This document shows, piece by piece, positions 16,231-25,376 of a DNA stretch of 64,000 nucleotides; positions within the stretch are counted from its first letter, which is position 1, and each line of letters begins with the position of its first letter. A program made the translations under genes and the position numbers. This stretch comes from Butyricicoccus sp. OM04-18BH (GTDB lineage Bacteria > Bacillota > Clostridia > Oscillospirales > Butyricicoccaceae): positions 136,586-200,585 of the forward strand of contig NZ_QULN01000005.1 in the NCBI RefSeq assembly GCF_003481705.1, written 5' to 3'. The notes under the pieces were generated by a model. The model was not told the origin of the DNA, did not search any database, and saw nothing but the letters and a program-made list of their open reading frames with translations.

Positions 16231-16234
16231 GCCG

Positions 16235-17068
16235 ATGGAACGGCTGAAAGCAGCATTACAGGACTGTGATGCCGTGGTCATCGGCGCAGGTGCAGGACTG
16301 TCCACGGCGGCGGGCTTCACTTACACCGGCGAACGGTTTGAGCAGCATTTCTCCGACTTTTCTCAGAAGTACGGCATTCAGGATATGTACAGCGGCGGCT
16401 TCTATCCCTTCCCCACGATGGAAGAATTCTGGGCGTATTGGAGCCGGTACATCTACATCAACCGCTATATGGATGCCCCCAAACCGGTCTACGATGATCT
16501 TTTGAAGCTGGTGCAGGACAAGGATTATTTCGTTATCACGACCAATGTGGATCACTGCTTTCAGAAGGCGAGCTTTGATAAAAAGCGGCTGTTCTACACG
16601 CAGGGCGATTACGGTCTGTTCCAGTGCAGTGAGCCGTGCTGTCAGGAGACCTTTGATAACGAAGCGGTCATCCGGGAAATGGTCAAGCGGCAGAAAGATA
16701 TGAAAATCCCGCCAGAGCTGCTCCCCGTCTGCCCCCACTGCGGGAAACCACTGACCATGAACCTGCGTTCTGACAACAAGTTTGTCGAGGACGAGGGCTG
16801 GCATCGGGCAGCGGAGCGGTATGAGAATTTTCTCCGTACCCGTGAAGGCGGAAAAATTCTCTTTCTGGAGTTGGGCGTTGGCTATAATACCCCGGTCATC
16901 ATTAAGTACCCCTTCTGGCAGATGACGGCAAAGAACCCGAACGCCACTTACGCCTGTATCAACCAATGGCAGGCAGTTTGCCCTCAGGGAATTGAGCAAC
17001 GATCAATCTGCATGAATGCAGATATTGGACAGGTTTTGCAGAGCCTGTCTGATGCTGCAATTCAATAA
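16235..17068 (+). CDS. SirTM-class sirtuin (protein ADP-ribosyltransferase)
   Basis: A protein of 277 residues with Rossmann motif GAGAGLS (17-23) and sirtuin-like TTNVD (102-106). Here the histidine expected in canonical deacetylating sirtuins is absent and Gln110 stands nearby, as in class M sirtuins. A zinc ribbon is suggested by CSEPCC (131-136) and CPHC (166-169). SirTM enzymes ADP-ribosylate lipoylated GcvH-L. The ATG at 16235 follows the macrodomain stop by four bases with no clear ribosome site, pointing to translational coupling. A terminator follows immediately. The partners that this pair acts on are not in the window. Confidence 0.9.
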   Translation: MERLKAALQDCDAVVIGAGAGLSTAAGFTYTGERFEQHFSDFSQKYGIQDMYSGGFYPFPTMEEFWAYWSRYIYINRYMDAPKPVYDDLLKLVQDKDYFVITTNVDHCFQKASFDKKRLFYTQGDYGLFQCSEPCCQETFDNEAVIREMVKRQKDMKIPPELLPVCPHCGKPLTMNLRSDNKFVEDEGWHRAAERYENFLRTREGGKILFLELGVGYNTPVIIKYPFWQMTAKNPNATYACINQWQAVCPQGIEQRSICMNADIGQVLQSLSDAAIQ

Positions 17069-17074
17069 AAGAAA

Positions 17075-17118
17075 GCAGTTCTACCACGCATGTATTGTGT
17101 GATAGAACTGCTTCTTTT
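17075..17118 (+). terminator. Terminator after the SirTM gene
   Basis: GCAGTTCTA pairs with TAGAACTGC and is followed by TTCTTTTG. Confidence 0.8.
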
Positions 17119-17261
17119 GCATTTTCTGCGCAGGTATTGCAAAGGAAGTATCCATTTGCCGCTGGATTTCCAATATCGGCGCTAAACCGGCCCTGTATCC
17201 CACGCCATCTGAAAACCGGCGAAGTGTTGGGCCGGTGCATGAGCATGGGAAAGAAGGAAGT

Positions 17262-17781
17262 ATGAAAACAATGGATCAAAAAGAATTCGCCCGTGAAAAT
17301 GTGTTTGGCTTGGGGGGCAGAGAACACGGCCTATGCCAGGCATTTCATCGGGCAGTCGTATCTGAACCCGCTGACAAATCCGGAAAGCGGACTTTTCCTG
17401 GCAAATGTCACCTTTGAGCCGGGATGTCGGAACAACTGGCATATCCACCACGCAAAAAAAGGCGGCGGGCAGATGCTGATCTGCACCGCCGGTGAGGGCT
17501 GGTATCAGGAGAAAGGCAAAGCGCCGGTGTCTCTGACTGCCGGCACGGTCATCACCATTCCGCCCGAAGTTAAGCACTGGCATGGAGCGAAGAAGGACAG
17601 CTGGTTTTCCCATATTGCTGTCGAGGTTCCCGGCGAGGATACCTCCAACGAGTGGTGCGAGCCGGTGACAGAGAAAGAATACTGTGAATTGGAGGAAAAA
17701 GGACAGAACCTCTATCCTATTAGCGGAATAAGGTTCTGTCCATGCCGTTTTTACGGCCGTATTCTCATGATCGTGAAATGA
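17262..17781 (+). pseudogene. Cupin-domain protein gene with a frameshift at a G6 run
   Basis: The frame opening at ATG 17271 (MDQKEFARENVFGLG), preceded by AAGAAGGAAG, matches the usual start of cupins of the carboxymuconolactone-decarboxylase type. It loses phase at GGGGGG (17312-17317). The continuation (AENTAYARHFIGQSYLNPL...) is in another frame, with metal-binding WHIHHA, GEGWYQ, IPPEVKHWHG and a C-terminus running through the terminator hairpin to 17781. Either the gene is inactivated, or the tract is phase-variable, or the base count is wrong. If the second frame is translated alone it would start at ATG 17293 without a ribosome site. It overlaps the convergent GntR gene by 31 bp. Confidence 0.65.
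17701..17741. terminator. Hairpin between convergent cupin and GntR genes
   Basis: GGACAGAACCT pairs with AGGTTCTGTCC across a 19-base loop. The T-tract is short on either strand. Confidence 0.5.
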
Positions 17782-18467
17782 AACAGGTCGCTGCGCAGAT
17801 AATCGACCGAATACAGCGTCGGATTGCCGCGCGAGTCGTAATGACACTGTCTGAAGCCGAACGCGCTCTGACCCTCGCGCAGACGAAGCATTTCGCACAG
17901 CGGGTCATTCTCTGCCGGGATAAACAGCTCGGTGCTCGCGCGGCTGATATAGATCCCCTCGCTCTCCTCGAGGAAGGCAAACAGCGACTGCGGGATTGCG
18001 CCATGCATCTTTTCCGCGTATTTTTCCGGCAGATACCCCAGACTGACCGCGATCACATCCTCCTCGGTGCGGCGGATATGTTGAATGATCACAAACTCGG
18101 CTGTTTCCGGCGCTTCGAAAAACCGGCAGACCTCCTCCGGCGCTGTGCCGACCGTACAGGTCATGCACGAGCCCTGCTCGCGCAGTCCGGCCTCCGCGAT
18201 CATCTTAGACAGGCTTTTCAGCTGCGAAAGGTCGTTCGTAATGCGATGCGACGGCTCCTGAAGATACGTGCCCGAGCCGTGTCTGGAATACAGCACGCCC
18301 TCGCCGCGCAGCAGGCCGAGCGCCTTGCGCCAGGTCTCCCGGCTTACGCCGAGCATTTCCGCCATGCTGGACTCGGACGGTATTTTTGTCCCTGCTTCGA
18401 ACGCTCCATCATGATACAGCGCAAGAAATTCCTCTTTTGCGCGCAAAGCGGAAGATTTCCCTCTCAT
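17751..18467 (-). CDS. GntR-family regulator (HutC/UTRA type)
   Basis: A protein of 238 residues with a winged helix-turn-helix (about 10-75; IPSESSMAEMLGVSRETWRKAL...GSGTYL) and a UTRA effector domain (about 90-235; 'RTEEDVIAVSLGYLPEKYAEKM', 'ESEGIYISRASTELFIPAEND'). UTRA regulators usually sense sugars, amino acids or phosphonates. Its promoter on the minus strand is TTGCAA-16-TATAAT (18554-18581). No transporter is adjacent, so the target may be the cupin region or its own gene. Confidence 0.88.
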   Translation of the reverse strand: MRGKSSALRAKEEFLALYHDGAFEAGTKIPSESSMAEMLGVSRETWRKALGLLRGEGVLYSRHGSGTYLQEPSHRITNDLSQLKSLSKMIAEAGLREQGSCMTCTVGTAPEEVCRFFEAPETAEFVIIQHIRRTEEDVIAVSLGYLPEKYAEKMHGAIPQSLFAFLEESEGIYISRASTELFIPAENDPLCEMLRLREGQSAFGFRQCHYDSRGNPTLYSVDYLRSDLFHFTIMRIRP

Positions 18468-18553
18468 TTTCGTCCTCCCGACTGCATCCGCACGACCCGG
18501 TCATGCGATATGCCAGTTTTTTCTTTCTGTTTGGTACGCTCTGTCCATCTAAA

Positions 18554-18581
18554 ATTATACAGCATCCATGCCGCTTTGCAA
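18554..18581 (-). promoter_or_regulatory. Promoter of the GntR gene
   Basis: On the minus strand TTGCAA (18576-18581), a 16-base spacer and TATAAT (18554-18559). Confidence 0.6.
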
Positions 18582-18681
18582 GAGCGTAATCACGAAAAGG
18601 CCGGTTCCGTTCGCCGCGCGCCCGGTTGTGCATCACAAGGACATTCCTGCAAAACGCCGCAGAAAAAGTCGAAAACGCACA

Positions 18682-18710
18682 TTGACATCAGCGTCCGGAC
18701 AGCGTATGAT
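18682..18710 (+). promoter_or_regulatory. Promoter of the LysR gene at 18754
   Basis: TTGACA (18682-18687), a 17-base spacer and TATGAT (18705-18710). Confidence 0.75.
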
Positions 18711-18753
18711 GTGGCTATATCCCGGCGCTCCGCGCCAGAAAGAGGCTCTTTTC

Positions 18754-19659
18754 ATGACATTGCAGCAGCTTGCCTATCTTGTCGCCGTGGCCGAATGCGG
18801 CAGCATCACCGACGCAGCCGAACGGCTTTTTATCTCGCAGCCGAGCCTGAGTGCTGCTATCCACAATCTGGAGAAGGAAATGGGCGTGACCGCCTTCGTG
18901 CGCTCGAACAAGGGCGTTGCCGTCACGCGTGAGGGCGAGGAGCTGCTCTCGTTCGCCCGGATGCTGCTCGAGCAGGCCGACATCATGCAGGAGCACTTCG
19001 GCGCAGGCCGGCGGCGCGATCCCCGGTTCTGCGTGTCGTGCCAGCATTATTCGTTCGCGGTCAACGCCTTTGTCGATGTGGTGCAGCAGTACGACGCCGA
19101 CCGGTACAGCTTCATCCTGCGCGAGACGCAGACCGGCGAGATCATCGACGATGTTTCCTCCGGCCGGAGCGAGCTCGGTCTGCTCTACCTGTGCGAGAGC
19201 AACGAGAGTGTGCTCTCCAAGCTGCTGCGCAAAAACGAGCTGGTGTTCGAGGCGCTCTTCACCGCCGAGCCGCACGTTTTCATCAGCAGAGACCACCCGC
19301 TCGCCGCCAGGGCGCGCATCACGCTCGATGAGCTGCGCCCCTACCCCTATCTTGTGTTCGAGCAGGGCGAACGCAACTCGTTCTATTTTTCCGAGGAGCT
19401 GCTGAGCATGCTCGATATGCCGAAAACCATACAGGTGCGCGACCGCGCCACGCTGTTCAGCCTCGTCATCGGTCTGAACGGCTTCACGGTCAGCTCGGGC
19501 ATCATCGATCCAAAACTCAACAGCCCGAGCATCATCGCGCGCCCGCTCGACATGGACGGCAGCATGCGCATCGGACTCATCCGCAAGAGAAACATAGTGC
19601 TCAGCCGCTATGCCGTATCCTATGTCACGGCGCTGAAAAAGCATTTGTCCATAGACTAA
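18754..19659 (+). CDS. LysR-family transcriptional regulator
   Basis: A protein of 301 residues with the N-terminal LysR winged helix (MTLQQLAYLVAVAECGSITDAAERLFISQPSLSAAI in segments, about 1-60) and a periplasmic-binding-like effector domain (about 90-295). The ATG at 18754 follows AAGAGG and a consensus promoter. It is convergent with the Gfo/Idh gene through a shared bidirectional terminator, so the regulated genes cannot be inferred from divergence. They may lie elsewhere. Confidence 0.9.
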   Translation: MTLQQLAYLVAVAECGSITDAAERLFISQPSLSAAIHNLEKEMGVTAFVRSNKGVAVTREGEELLSFARMLLEQADIMQEHFGAGRRRDPRFCVSCQHYSFAVNAFVDVVQQYDADRYSFILRETQTGEIIDDVSSGRSELGLLYLCESNESVLSKLLRKNELVFEALFTAEPHVFISRDHPLAARARITLDELRPYPYLVFEQGERNSFYFSEELLSMLDMPKTIQVRDRATLFSLVIGLNGFTVSSGIIDPKLNSPSIIARPLDMDGSMRIGLIRKRNIVLSRYAVSYVTALKKHLSID

Positions 19660-19665
19660 AGAAAA

Positions 19666-19691
19666 CAGCCGCAGGCTTACGCCTGCGGCTG
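19666..19691. terminator. Bidirectional terminator
   Basis: CAGCCGCAGGC-TTAC-GCCTGCGGCTG forms an 11-bp perfect stem between the convergent LysR and Gfo/Idh genes. Confidence 0.7.
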
Positions 19692-19717
19692 ATCGGCTCT
19701 CTTTCTTTATATGCGTA

Positions 19718-20890
19718 TCAGTTTTCTTCCGGAAAATGCAGCGGCAGCGCCTTCGGCTGCTCGAACGTGGTCGTGGTCTCGCAGAAAACGTGCTCGCGGG
19801 CACTCCTCAGGATGCACTCCATCACCTCGAGCGAATGCAGCGCCATGTCGCCCGAGGCGCGCGGCATGCGGCCGTTCTGAAGCGCATATGCCAGATCGAC
19901 CAGACCGATGCCGCGCGGGTTTTCCGCATGGCTGACCGAGTTGAACGGATGACAGTTCGGTACGACCGGCCACGGCGTATCTACATTCTCCGGGCGGCGT
20001 TCCGGGTCTGCCCAGCGGTATTCGCCCGGCGTGCGCATCAGCGTATCGCCGCCGAACAGGTTCGGGCCTGCGATCGGGTCCTTTTCGTCGATGAGCACCG
20101 TACCCTCGGTGCCGTAAAGCTCCATGCGCGGAAGCTCGCTGTCCCAGACGTCAAAGCTGCACGTCAGCGTCACCTGCGCACCCGAGCAGAACTCAAGAAT
20201 AGCGTTGATATGCGTGTCCACATCGACCGGCAGCACCGTTCCCTTTGCCGGGCCGGACGGCACGGAGCGCGTCTGCGCGGCACGGGTCGCCATCGCGCAG
20301 ACCCGGCGCACCGGGCCCAGCAGGCTGAGCAGCGCGGTCACATAATACGGACCCATGTCGTAAAGCGGGCCTGCGCCCGGCTGATAGAAGAACGCGGGGG
20401 CCGGATGATGGAACTCGTGGCCGTGACCGACGAACCACGCGCCGCCGCCCGTGATCCTGCCGAGCCTGCCGCTGTCGATCAGCTCGCGGATGTTCTGAAG
20501 GCGGCCGCCGAGGAAGGTATCCGGGGCGCAGCCGATGAGCAGGCCCTTTTCCTTCGCGAGCTCGACCAGCTCTTTGCCCTCCGCGAACGTCATGGCGAGG
20601 GGCTTTTCCGTGTAGACATGCTTGCCGGCCTTGAGCGCGGCGAGATTGTACTCATAATGCGCCTGCGGCGTGGTCAGGTTGAGCACGAGGTCGATGTCCG
20701 GGTCTGCGATCAGCTCCATGCCCGACGCATAGGCCTTCGGGATACCGTGCTCCGCGGCCTTGCGCTGCGCCTTTTCCAGACCGCGCGACGCGCACGCCAC
20801 GACCTCCACCGCATCATATTTTTTCAGATTGTTCAGATATACATTGCTGATGTCACCGATGCCGATGACGCCGACACGAAGCTTTTTCAT
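19718..20890 (-). CDS. Gfo/Idh/MocA-family oxidoreductase
   Basis: A protein of 390 residues with an N-terminal Rossmann fold (LRVGVIGIGDIS at about 4-15), EKPLAMT (about 95-101) carrying the conserved lysine of the family, and a C-terminal alpha/beta domain (AWFVGHGHEFHHP... to HFPEEN). Members oxidise or reduce sugars and cyclitols with NAD(P). GGAGGG precedes the ATG at 20890. It is monocistronic and the substrate cannot be assigned. Confidence 0.88.
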   Translation of the reverse strand: MKKLRVGVIGIGDISNVYLNNLKKYDAVEVVACASRGLEKAQRKAAEHGIPKAYASGMELIADPDIDLVLNLTTPQAHYEYNLAALKAGKHVYTEKPLAMTFAEGKELVELAKEKGLLIGCAPDTFLGGRLQNIRELIDSGRLGRITGGGAWFVGHGHEFHHPAPAFFYQPGAGPLYDMGPYYVTALLSLLGPVRRVCAMATRAAQTRSVPSGPAKGTVLPVDVDTHINAILEFCSGAQVTLTCSFDVWDSELPRMELYGTEGTVLIDEKDPIAGPNLFGGDTLMRTPGEYRWADPERRPENVDTPWPVVPNCHPFNSVSHAENPRGIGLVDLAYALQNGRMPRASGDMALHSLEVMECILRSAREHVFCETTTTFEQPKALPLHFPEEN

Positions 20891-20996
20891 TGCTTTTCCC
20901 TCCATACAGCAGCCTGCGGCTGTCTTGCTGTTTCTATTATAATAGATAGACGCCGCGCTGTCTTTCATTTTCTTGCGAAATGCCGGACATTTTTAT

Positions 20997-21035
20997 TTCC
21001 GGAGACCACAATTGGTGGTCTGGTATCGGAAAATA
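20997..21035. repeat. Inverted repeat in the 20891-21147 intergenic region
   Basis: AGACCAC-AATTG-GTGGTCT (21003-21021) is flanked by ATTTCCG and CGGAAAAT arms. It lies upstream of the Gfo/Idh gene and downstream of the NSS gene, so it may be an operator for the former. The rest of the gap holds a TATAAT at 20937-20942 on the minus strand. Confidence 0.4.
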
Positions 21036-21092
21036 AAGGTACGATTGATTGCTGCCTGCGGTCAATTCCTGACGCCGAAACAGTCAGCACAT

Positions 21093-21137
21093 AAAAAGCC
21101 GCTGCATGACGAAGAAATCCTCTCCCCATGCAGCGGT
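21093..21137 (-). terminator. Terminator of the NSS transporter gene
   Basis: On the minus strand ACCGCTGCATG pairs with CATGCAGCGGC and TTTTT follows. Confidence 0.8.
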
Positions 21138-21147
21138 TTTCATTATT

Positions 21148-22548
21148 TTATCCGATCTTCGACAGGATGCCGGTCGACTGAAGGAACAGCACGAACATCA
21201 TCACCGGCGCGACATAGCGGATCATGACGCAATAGAGCTTTTTGCGGCGGAAGGTCTCGCCGTTGCGCTCCATCTCGTCGATGACGTAATCCGGCGTCAT
21301 CACCCAGCCGATCAGAACGGTGGACAGCAGCGCGATGAACGGCATCATGACGCTGTTGCTGACGTAGTCCATGATGTCGAGCAGCTGGCCGACCGAGCCG
21401 TTCGGCAGCAGCACCTCTACATAGAATACACTGTAGCCGAGCGCGATAACGGCAGACGCCGCCAGATAGATGACCGACAGCACCAGGACCGTCTTTCTGC
21501 GGCTCGTGTGGAAGATCTCCATGCAGTTGGCCGTAATGGACTCCAGAACCGAAATGCAGGAGGACAGCGTCGCGAAGATCGCGGTGACGAAGAACAGAAT
21601 GCCGACCGCCGTGCCCGCTCTGCCCATCGCGGCAAAGACCTTGGGCAGCGAGATGAACATCAGGCTCGGGCCTGCGCCCATGCCCTCGGTGCCCGAGAAC
21701 ACATAGACCGCCGGAATGATCATCATGCCTGCGAGGAACGCAACACCGGTATCGAAGATCTCGATCTGGTTGACCGCGCGGTTGAGGTCGACCTCCGGGT
21801 GCACATACGAGCCGTAGGTGATCATGATGCCCATGGAAACGCTCAGCGAGAAGAACAGCTGACTCATCGCATCCAGAAGGATCTGGAGAAAGCGCTGCAC
21901 GGTCAGTCCCTCGAGGTTCGGCGTCAGATAGTACAGAAAGCCCTGCCAGCCGGTTACGACCTGTCCGTCCGCGTTCGTGTGACTGAGCGTCAGCGAATAG
22001 CACGCGATGACAACGACCAGCACGAGCAGCACCGGCATCATCCAGCGCGATACCTTTTCAATGCCGTTCTGCACGCCGTTGTAGACGATGAGCGCGGTAA
22101 CGCCCATGAACAGCAGCGCGAACACCACCGGCGACACCGGCGAGGTGATGAACGAGGTGAAGTAATCGTCCGCCGCCGCAGCACTCGCCTGACCGGAGAC
22201 GTAAACGACCGCATATTTTGTGATCCAGCCGCCGATGACCGCGTAGTACGTCATGATGAGCACGGGCACGAGGAAGGTCAGGATGCCCAGACCCTTCCAC
22301 TTCGGGCGCATCTGCTCATACGCGCCGATCGCGCTCTTATGCGTGCGGCGGCCGATGGCGATGTCCGATGTCAGCAGCGTGAAGCCGAACGTCAGCACCA
22401 GAATAAAGTAGATGATGAGGAACAGACCGCCGCCGTCCTTGGCCGCCAGATACGGGAAACGCCACAGATTTCCCACACCGACCGCGCTTCCTGCCGCGGC
22501 AAGGACAAACCCCAGCTGTCCCGAAAAGTGATTTTGCTTTTTTTCCAT
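21148..22548 (-). CDS. NSS-family Na+-dependent transporter
   Basis: A protein of 466 residues with 11 or 12 membrane helices. The first bears GSAVGVGNLWRFPY with the conserved Na+/substrate-binding turn of the neurotransmitter:sodium symporter family. The ATG at 22548 follows TAAGGAG. Bacterial members carry amino acids such as tryptophan, tyrosine or leucine. A LysR regulator is transcribed divergently from 22739, so it probably controls this gene. The substrate is not determined. Confidence 0.9.
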   Translation of the reverse strand: MEKKQNHFSGQLGFVLAAAGSAVGVGNLWRFPYLAAKDGGGLFLIIYFILVLTFGFTLLTSDIAIGRRTHKSAIGAYEQMRPKWKGLGILTFLVPVLIMTYYAVIGGWITKYAVVYVSGQASAAAADDYFTSFITSPVSPVVFALLFMGVTALIVYNGVQNGIEKVSRWMMPVLLVLVVVIACYSLTLSHTNADGQVVTGWQGFLYYLTPNLEGLTVQRFLQILLDAMSQLFFSLSVSMGIMITYGSYVHPEVDLNRAVNQIEIFDTGVAFLAGMMIIPAVYVFSGTEGMGAGPSLMFISLPKVFAAMGRAGTAVGILFFVTAIFATLSSCISVLESITANCMEIFHTSRRKTVLVLSVIYLAASAVIALGYSVFYVEVLLPNGSVGQLLDIMDYVSNSVMMPFIALLSTVLIGWVMTPDYVIDEMERNGETFRRKKLYCVMIRYVAPVMMFVLFLQSTGILSKIG

Positions 22549-22738
22549 TGTGAAATTTTTCTCCTTACCCCAAAATTCCTGTACAGCTAACATACCACAT
22601 GATAGAATATAAGTAAAATAAATGTTTTTACTGCTATACATTACATCCGGTAATGTATGCTATACAAAAGCAAGGCGGCATCCGTCAATTGCTTTACAAG
22701 CATCATGCTGTACCGAATATCGAAAAGGAGGAATACCT

Positions 22739-23614
22739 ATGCGCGAGGTGCGCGATCGCTATGAAATCTTTCTTAAGGTCTGCGAGACCGGCAACTTCAC
22801 AAAGGCCGCCGAGGCGCTGAACTACACGCAGTCCGGCATCAGCCAGATGATGGCGGGGCTCGAGGAGGAGCTCGGTGTGCAGCTGTTCGCCCGGGCAAAG
22901 AAGGGGGTCGTCCTGACCGACAACGGGCAGCGGCTCATCCCCTACATCCGCGAAATGGTAAACCAGAAGGAAAAGCTGCGTCAGGCGGCCTTCAACATCA
23001 ACAACAAGGTCGAGGGCAGACTGCGCATCGGCAGCTTTTCGAGCGTGACGGCGATGTGGCTGCCGCACGTCGTGTATTTTTTCAAAGAGAACTATCCGCA
23101 GGTCGAGGTGCAGATCTTCGACGGCAACTACGACGAGATCCATGACTGGATCATCCGCGGGCAGGTGGACTGCGGCTTTCTCTCGTCCATTCTGGCGGAA
23201 GATCTGACCTTTTATCCGCTGCATCAGGATGCGCTCTGCGCCGTGCTGCCGCGGGAGCATCCGCTCGCGCAGCGCAGCAGCGTCACCCCGGAGGAGCTGC
23301 TCCAGTACCCGTTCATCATCGAAACGCCCGGCTGCGACAACGACATTCTGCATCTGCTGGAAAAATATCCGCACAAGCCGCAGACCGTGTACAGCTTCCG
23401 CGACGATACGCTGATCGTTGCCTTCGTCAAGCACGGCCTCGGCGTCACGATCTCGCAGGAGCTTGCCATGCAGGCGTTCGCAAACAATGTGGAGATCCGC
23501 CCGCTCGTGCCGGAGAGCTTCCGCACCATCGGTCTCGCGTTCGCGCGCACCGCAAGCTCGGTCACGGCGCGGACGCTGCTCGAATATTTGCAGGCAAATC
23601 TGTGCGGCGCGTGA
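22739..23614 (+). CDS. LysR-family regulator divergent from the NSS transporter
   Basis: A protein of 291 residues with the LysR helix-turn-helix (RDRYEIFLKVCETGNFTKAAEALNYTQSGIS, about 5-45) and an effector domain (about 90-288; LRIGSFSSVTAMWLP start). AAAAGGAGG precedes the ATG at 22739. The 190-bp region shared with the NSS gene is where LysR-type sites would be expected. It is convergent with hcp after only four bases. Confidence 0.9.
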   Translation: MREVRDRYEIFLKVCETGNFTKAAEALNYTQSGISQMMAGLEEELGVQLFARAKKGVVLTDNGQRLIPYIREMVNQKEKLRQAAFNINNKVEGRLRIGSFSSVTAMWLPHVVYFFKENYPQVEVQIFDGNYDEIHDWIIRGQVDCGFLSSILAEDLTFYPLHQDALCAVLPREHPLAQRSSVTPEELLQYPFIIETPGCDNDILHLLEKYPHKPQTVYSFRDDTLIVAFVKHGLGVTISQELAMQAFANNVEIRPLVPESFRTIGLAFARTASSVTARTLLEYLQANLCGA

Positions 23615-23618
23615 GCGG

Positions 23619-25190
23619 TTATCCTCTTCCCAGAATGGCGTCCATATCCTGCTCGGGCGCGGTGGTCGGGTGCAGATCGTAAGTCTCTACCAGCATTTTC
23701 ACCACGTTTTCCGACAGGAACGCCGGCAGCGTCGGCCCGAGATAGATATTCTTCACGCCGAGCGCAAGCAGCGTCAGCAGGATGCACACGGCCTTCTGCT
23801 CGTACCACGAGAGCACGAGTGTGAGCGGCAGGTCGTTCACCGTGCAGCCGAAGGCATCCGCCAGCGCGAGCGCGACCTTGATGGCGCTGTATGCGTCGTT
23901 GCACTGTCCCATGTCGAGAATGCGCGGCAGACCGCCGATCTCGCCGAGATCCAGATCATTGAAACGGTATTTTCCGCACGCGAGCGTCAGAACAAGCGTA
24001 TCCATCGGCGTCTGCTTGACGAACTCGGTGTAGTAGTTTCTGCCGGGGTGCGCGCCGTCGCAGCCGCCGACCAGAAAGATATGACGCACCTTTCCGCTCT
24101 TGATGAGCGAAATGATCTCCTCCGCGTGCGAGAGCACGGCTCCGTGCGCAAAGCCGGTCATGAGCATATGGCCGCCGTTGATGCCGCTCATGCTGTGGTC
24201 ATGCTCGTAACCGCCGAGCGCAAGCGCCTGCTCGATAAGCGGCGAAAAGTCCTTGCGTCCGCAGGCATCCGCCTCAATGTGGCGCAGACCCTCATAGCCG
24301 ACCACCGATGTGGTGTACACACGGTCCCGATAGCTCGGCCGCTGCGGCATCAGGCAGTTCGTCGTGAACAGGATAGGCGCCGGGATGTTCTCGAACTCGC
24401 GCTGCTGGCTCTGCCACGCCGTGCCGAAGTTACCCACAAGCTGTGGATACTTTTTCAGTCCCGGATAGCCGTGCGCAGGCAGCATTTCGCTGTGCGTATA
24501 GATATTGATGCCCCTGCCCTCGGTCTGCTCGAGCAGCTGCGCAAGATCGGCCAGATCATGACCCGAAACCACGATGAACGGGCCTTTTTTGATGTCGGTC
24601 GGCACCTTTGTCGGCTGCGGCGTACCGAAGGTGCCGGTGTTGGCACGGTCGAGCAGCTCCATGCAGCGGAAATTCATCTGTCCGAATTCGACGATGAGCG
24701 CAAGCCATTCCTCCACAGAATGCGGCCGGTTGACCGCACACAGTCCCTTATAAAACCACGCGCTCACCTCGTCGTCCACGTAGCCGAGGTTCATCGCGTG
24801 ATGCGCATACGCCGCCATGCCCTTCATGCCGAACAGCAGCGTCGACCGCAGAGAGACCGTATCCGTGTCGCCCTTCCAGAGCTCCACGACCTTGCACGGC
24901 GCGCCGCCGAAGCTGTCGCGTTCTGCGCGCACGCGCGCGGTAAATTCCGCGATCGCACGATTGTCAAAATTGACGTTGGTCAGTGTGGTAAACAGACCGT
25001 CCGCCAACAGCCGGTCGGCCGTCGGCGTGCGCTGTCCGTCCGCTGTCGCCGCCTCCGCCAGACCGATCAGCTCGCGTACCAGTTCGTCCTGTAAATGCGC
25101 TGTCTCCGGCTGCTTGCCGCACACACCTGTGCTGACGCAGCACTTTCCGCCTGCCGTCTGCTGACACTGAAAGCAAAACATTTCTGACAT
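23619..25190 (-). CDS. hcp: Hybrid cluster protein (hydroxylamine reductase)
   Basis: A protein of 523 residues. The N-terminal cysteine motif CFQCQQTAGGKCC...GVCGK (from residue 6) ligates the first Fe-S cluster. Downstream conserved blocks include HAMNLGYVDDEVSAW, GHDLADL, THSEMLPAHGYPGLKKYPQLVGNFGTAWQ in parts, FTTNCLMP, GGCDGAHPGR and ACGKYRFN, which carry ligands of the hybrid Fe-S-O cluster. Hcp reduces hydroxylamine or NO-derived species in anaerobes and protects from nitrosative stress. AAGGAG stands before the ATG. The gene is solitary, with no hcr partner. No NsrR- or FNR-like site was identified with confidence. Confidence 0.95.
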   Translation of the reverse strand: MSEMFCFQCQQTAGGKCCVSTGVCGKQPETAHLQDELVRELIGLAEAATADGQRTPTADRLLADGLFTTLTNVNFDNRAIAEFTARVRAERDSFGGAPCKVVELWKGDTDTVSLRSTLLFGMKGMAAYAHHAMNLGYVDDEVSAWFYKGLCAVNRPHSVEEWLALIVEFGQMNFRCMELLDRANTGTFGTPQPTKVPTDIKKGPFIVVSGHDLADLAQLLEQTEGRGINIYTHSEMLPAHGYPGLKKYPQLVGNFGTAWQSQQREFENIPAPILFTTNCLMPQRPSYRDRVYTTSVVGYEGLRHIEADACGRKDFSPLIEQALALGGYEHDHSMSGINGGHMLMTGFAHGAVLSHAEEIISLIKSGKVRHIFLVGGCDGAHPGRNYYTEFVKQTPMDTLVLTLACGKYRFNDLDLGEIGGLPRILDMGQCNDAYSAIKVALALADAFGCTVNDLPLTLVLSWYEQKAVCILLTLLALGVKNIYLGPTLPAFLSENVVKMLVETYDLHPTTAPEQDMDAILGRG

Positions 25191-25300
25191 GAAAACACGC
25201 TCCTTTTTCGGATAGTGTTTCCCACGGAACGGATGTTATGCAGATAAATGTGCTCTCGCAGCTGTTCATCCCGCTCCATCTGACCTTAATAAAAATCCGC

Positions 25301-25338
25301 GAACTGACGCTATCAAACAGTTCACGGTCTGATATAAT
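25301..25338 (+). promoter_or_regulatory. Putative promoter region of the ECF gene
   Basis: TATAAT at 25333-25338 is clear but the -35 is poor. An inverted repeat GAACTG...CAGTTC (25301-25322) overlaps the -35 region and may be an activator or repressor site. Confidence 0.4.
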
Positions 25339-25376
25339 GGATAAGAGATGAATATGGAAAGCGAGAGAAAACAGTT

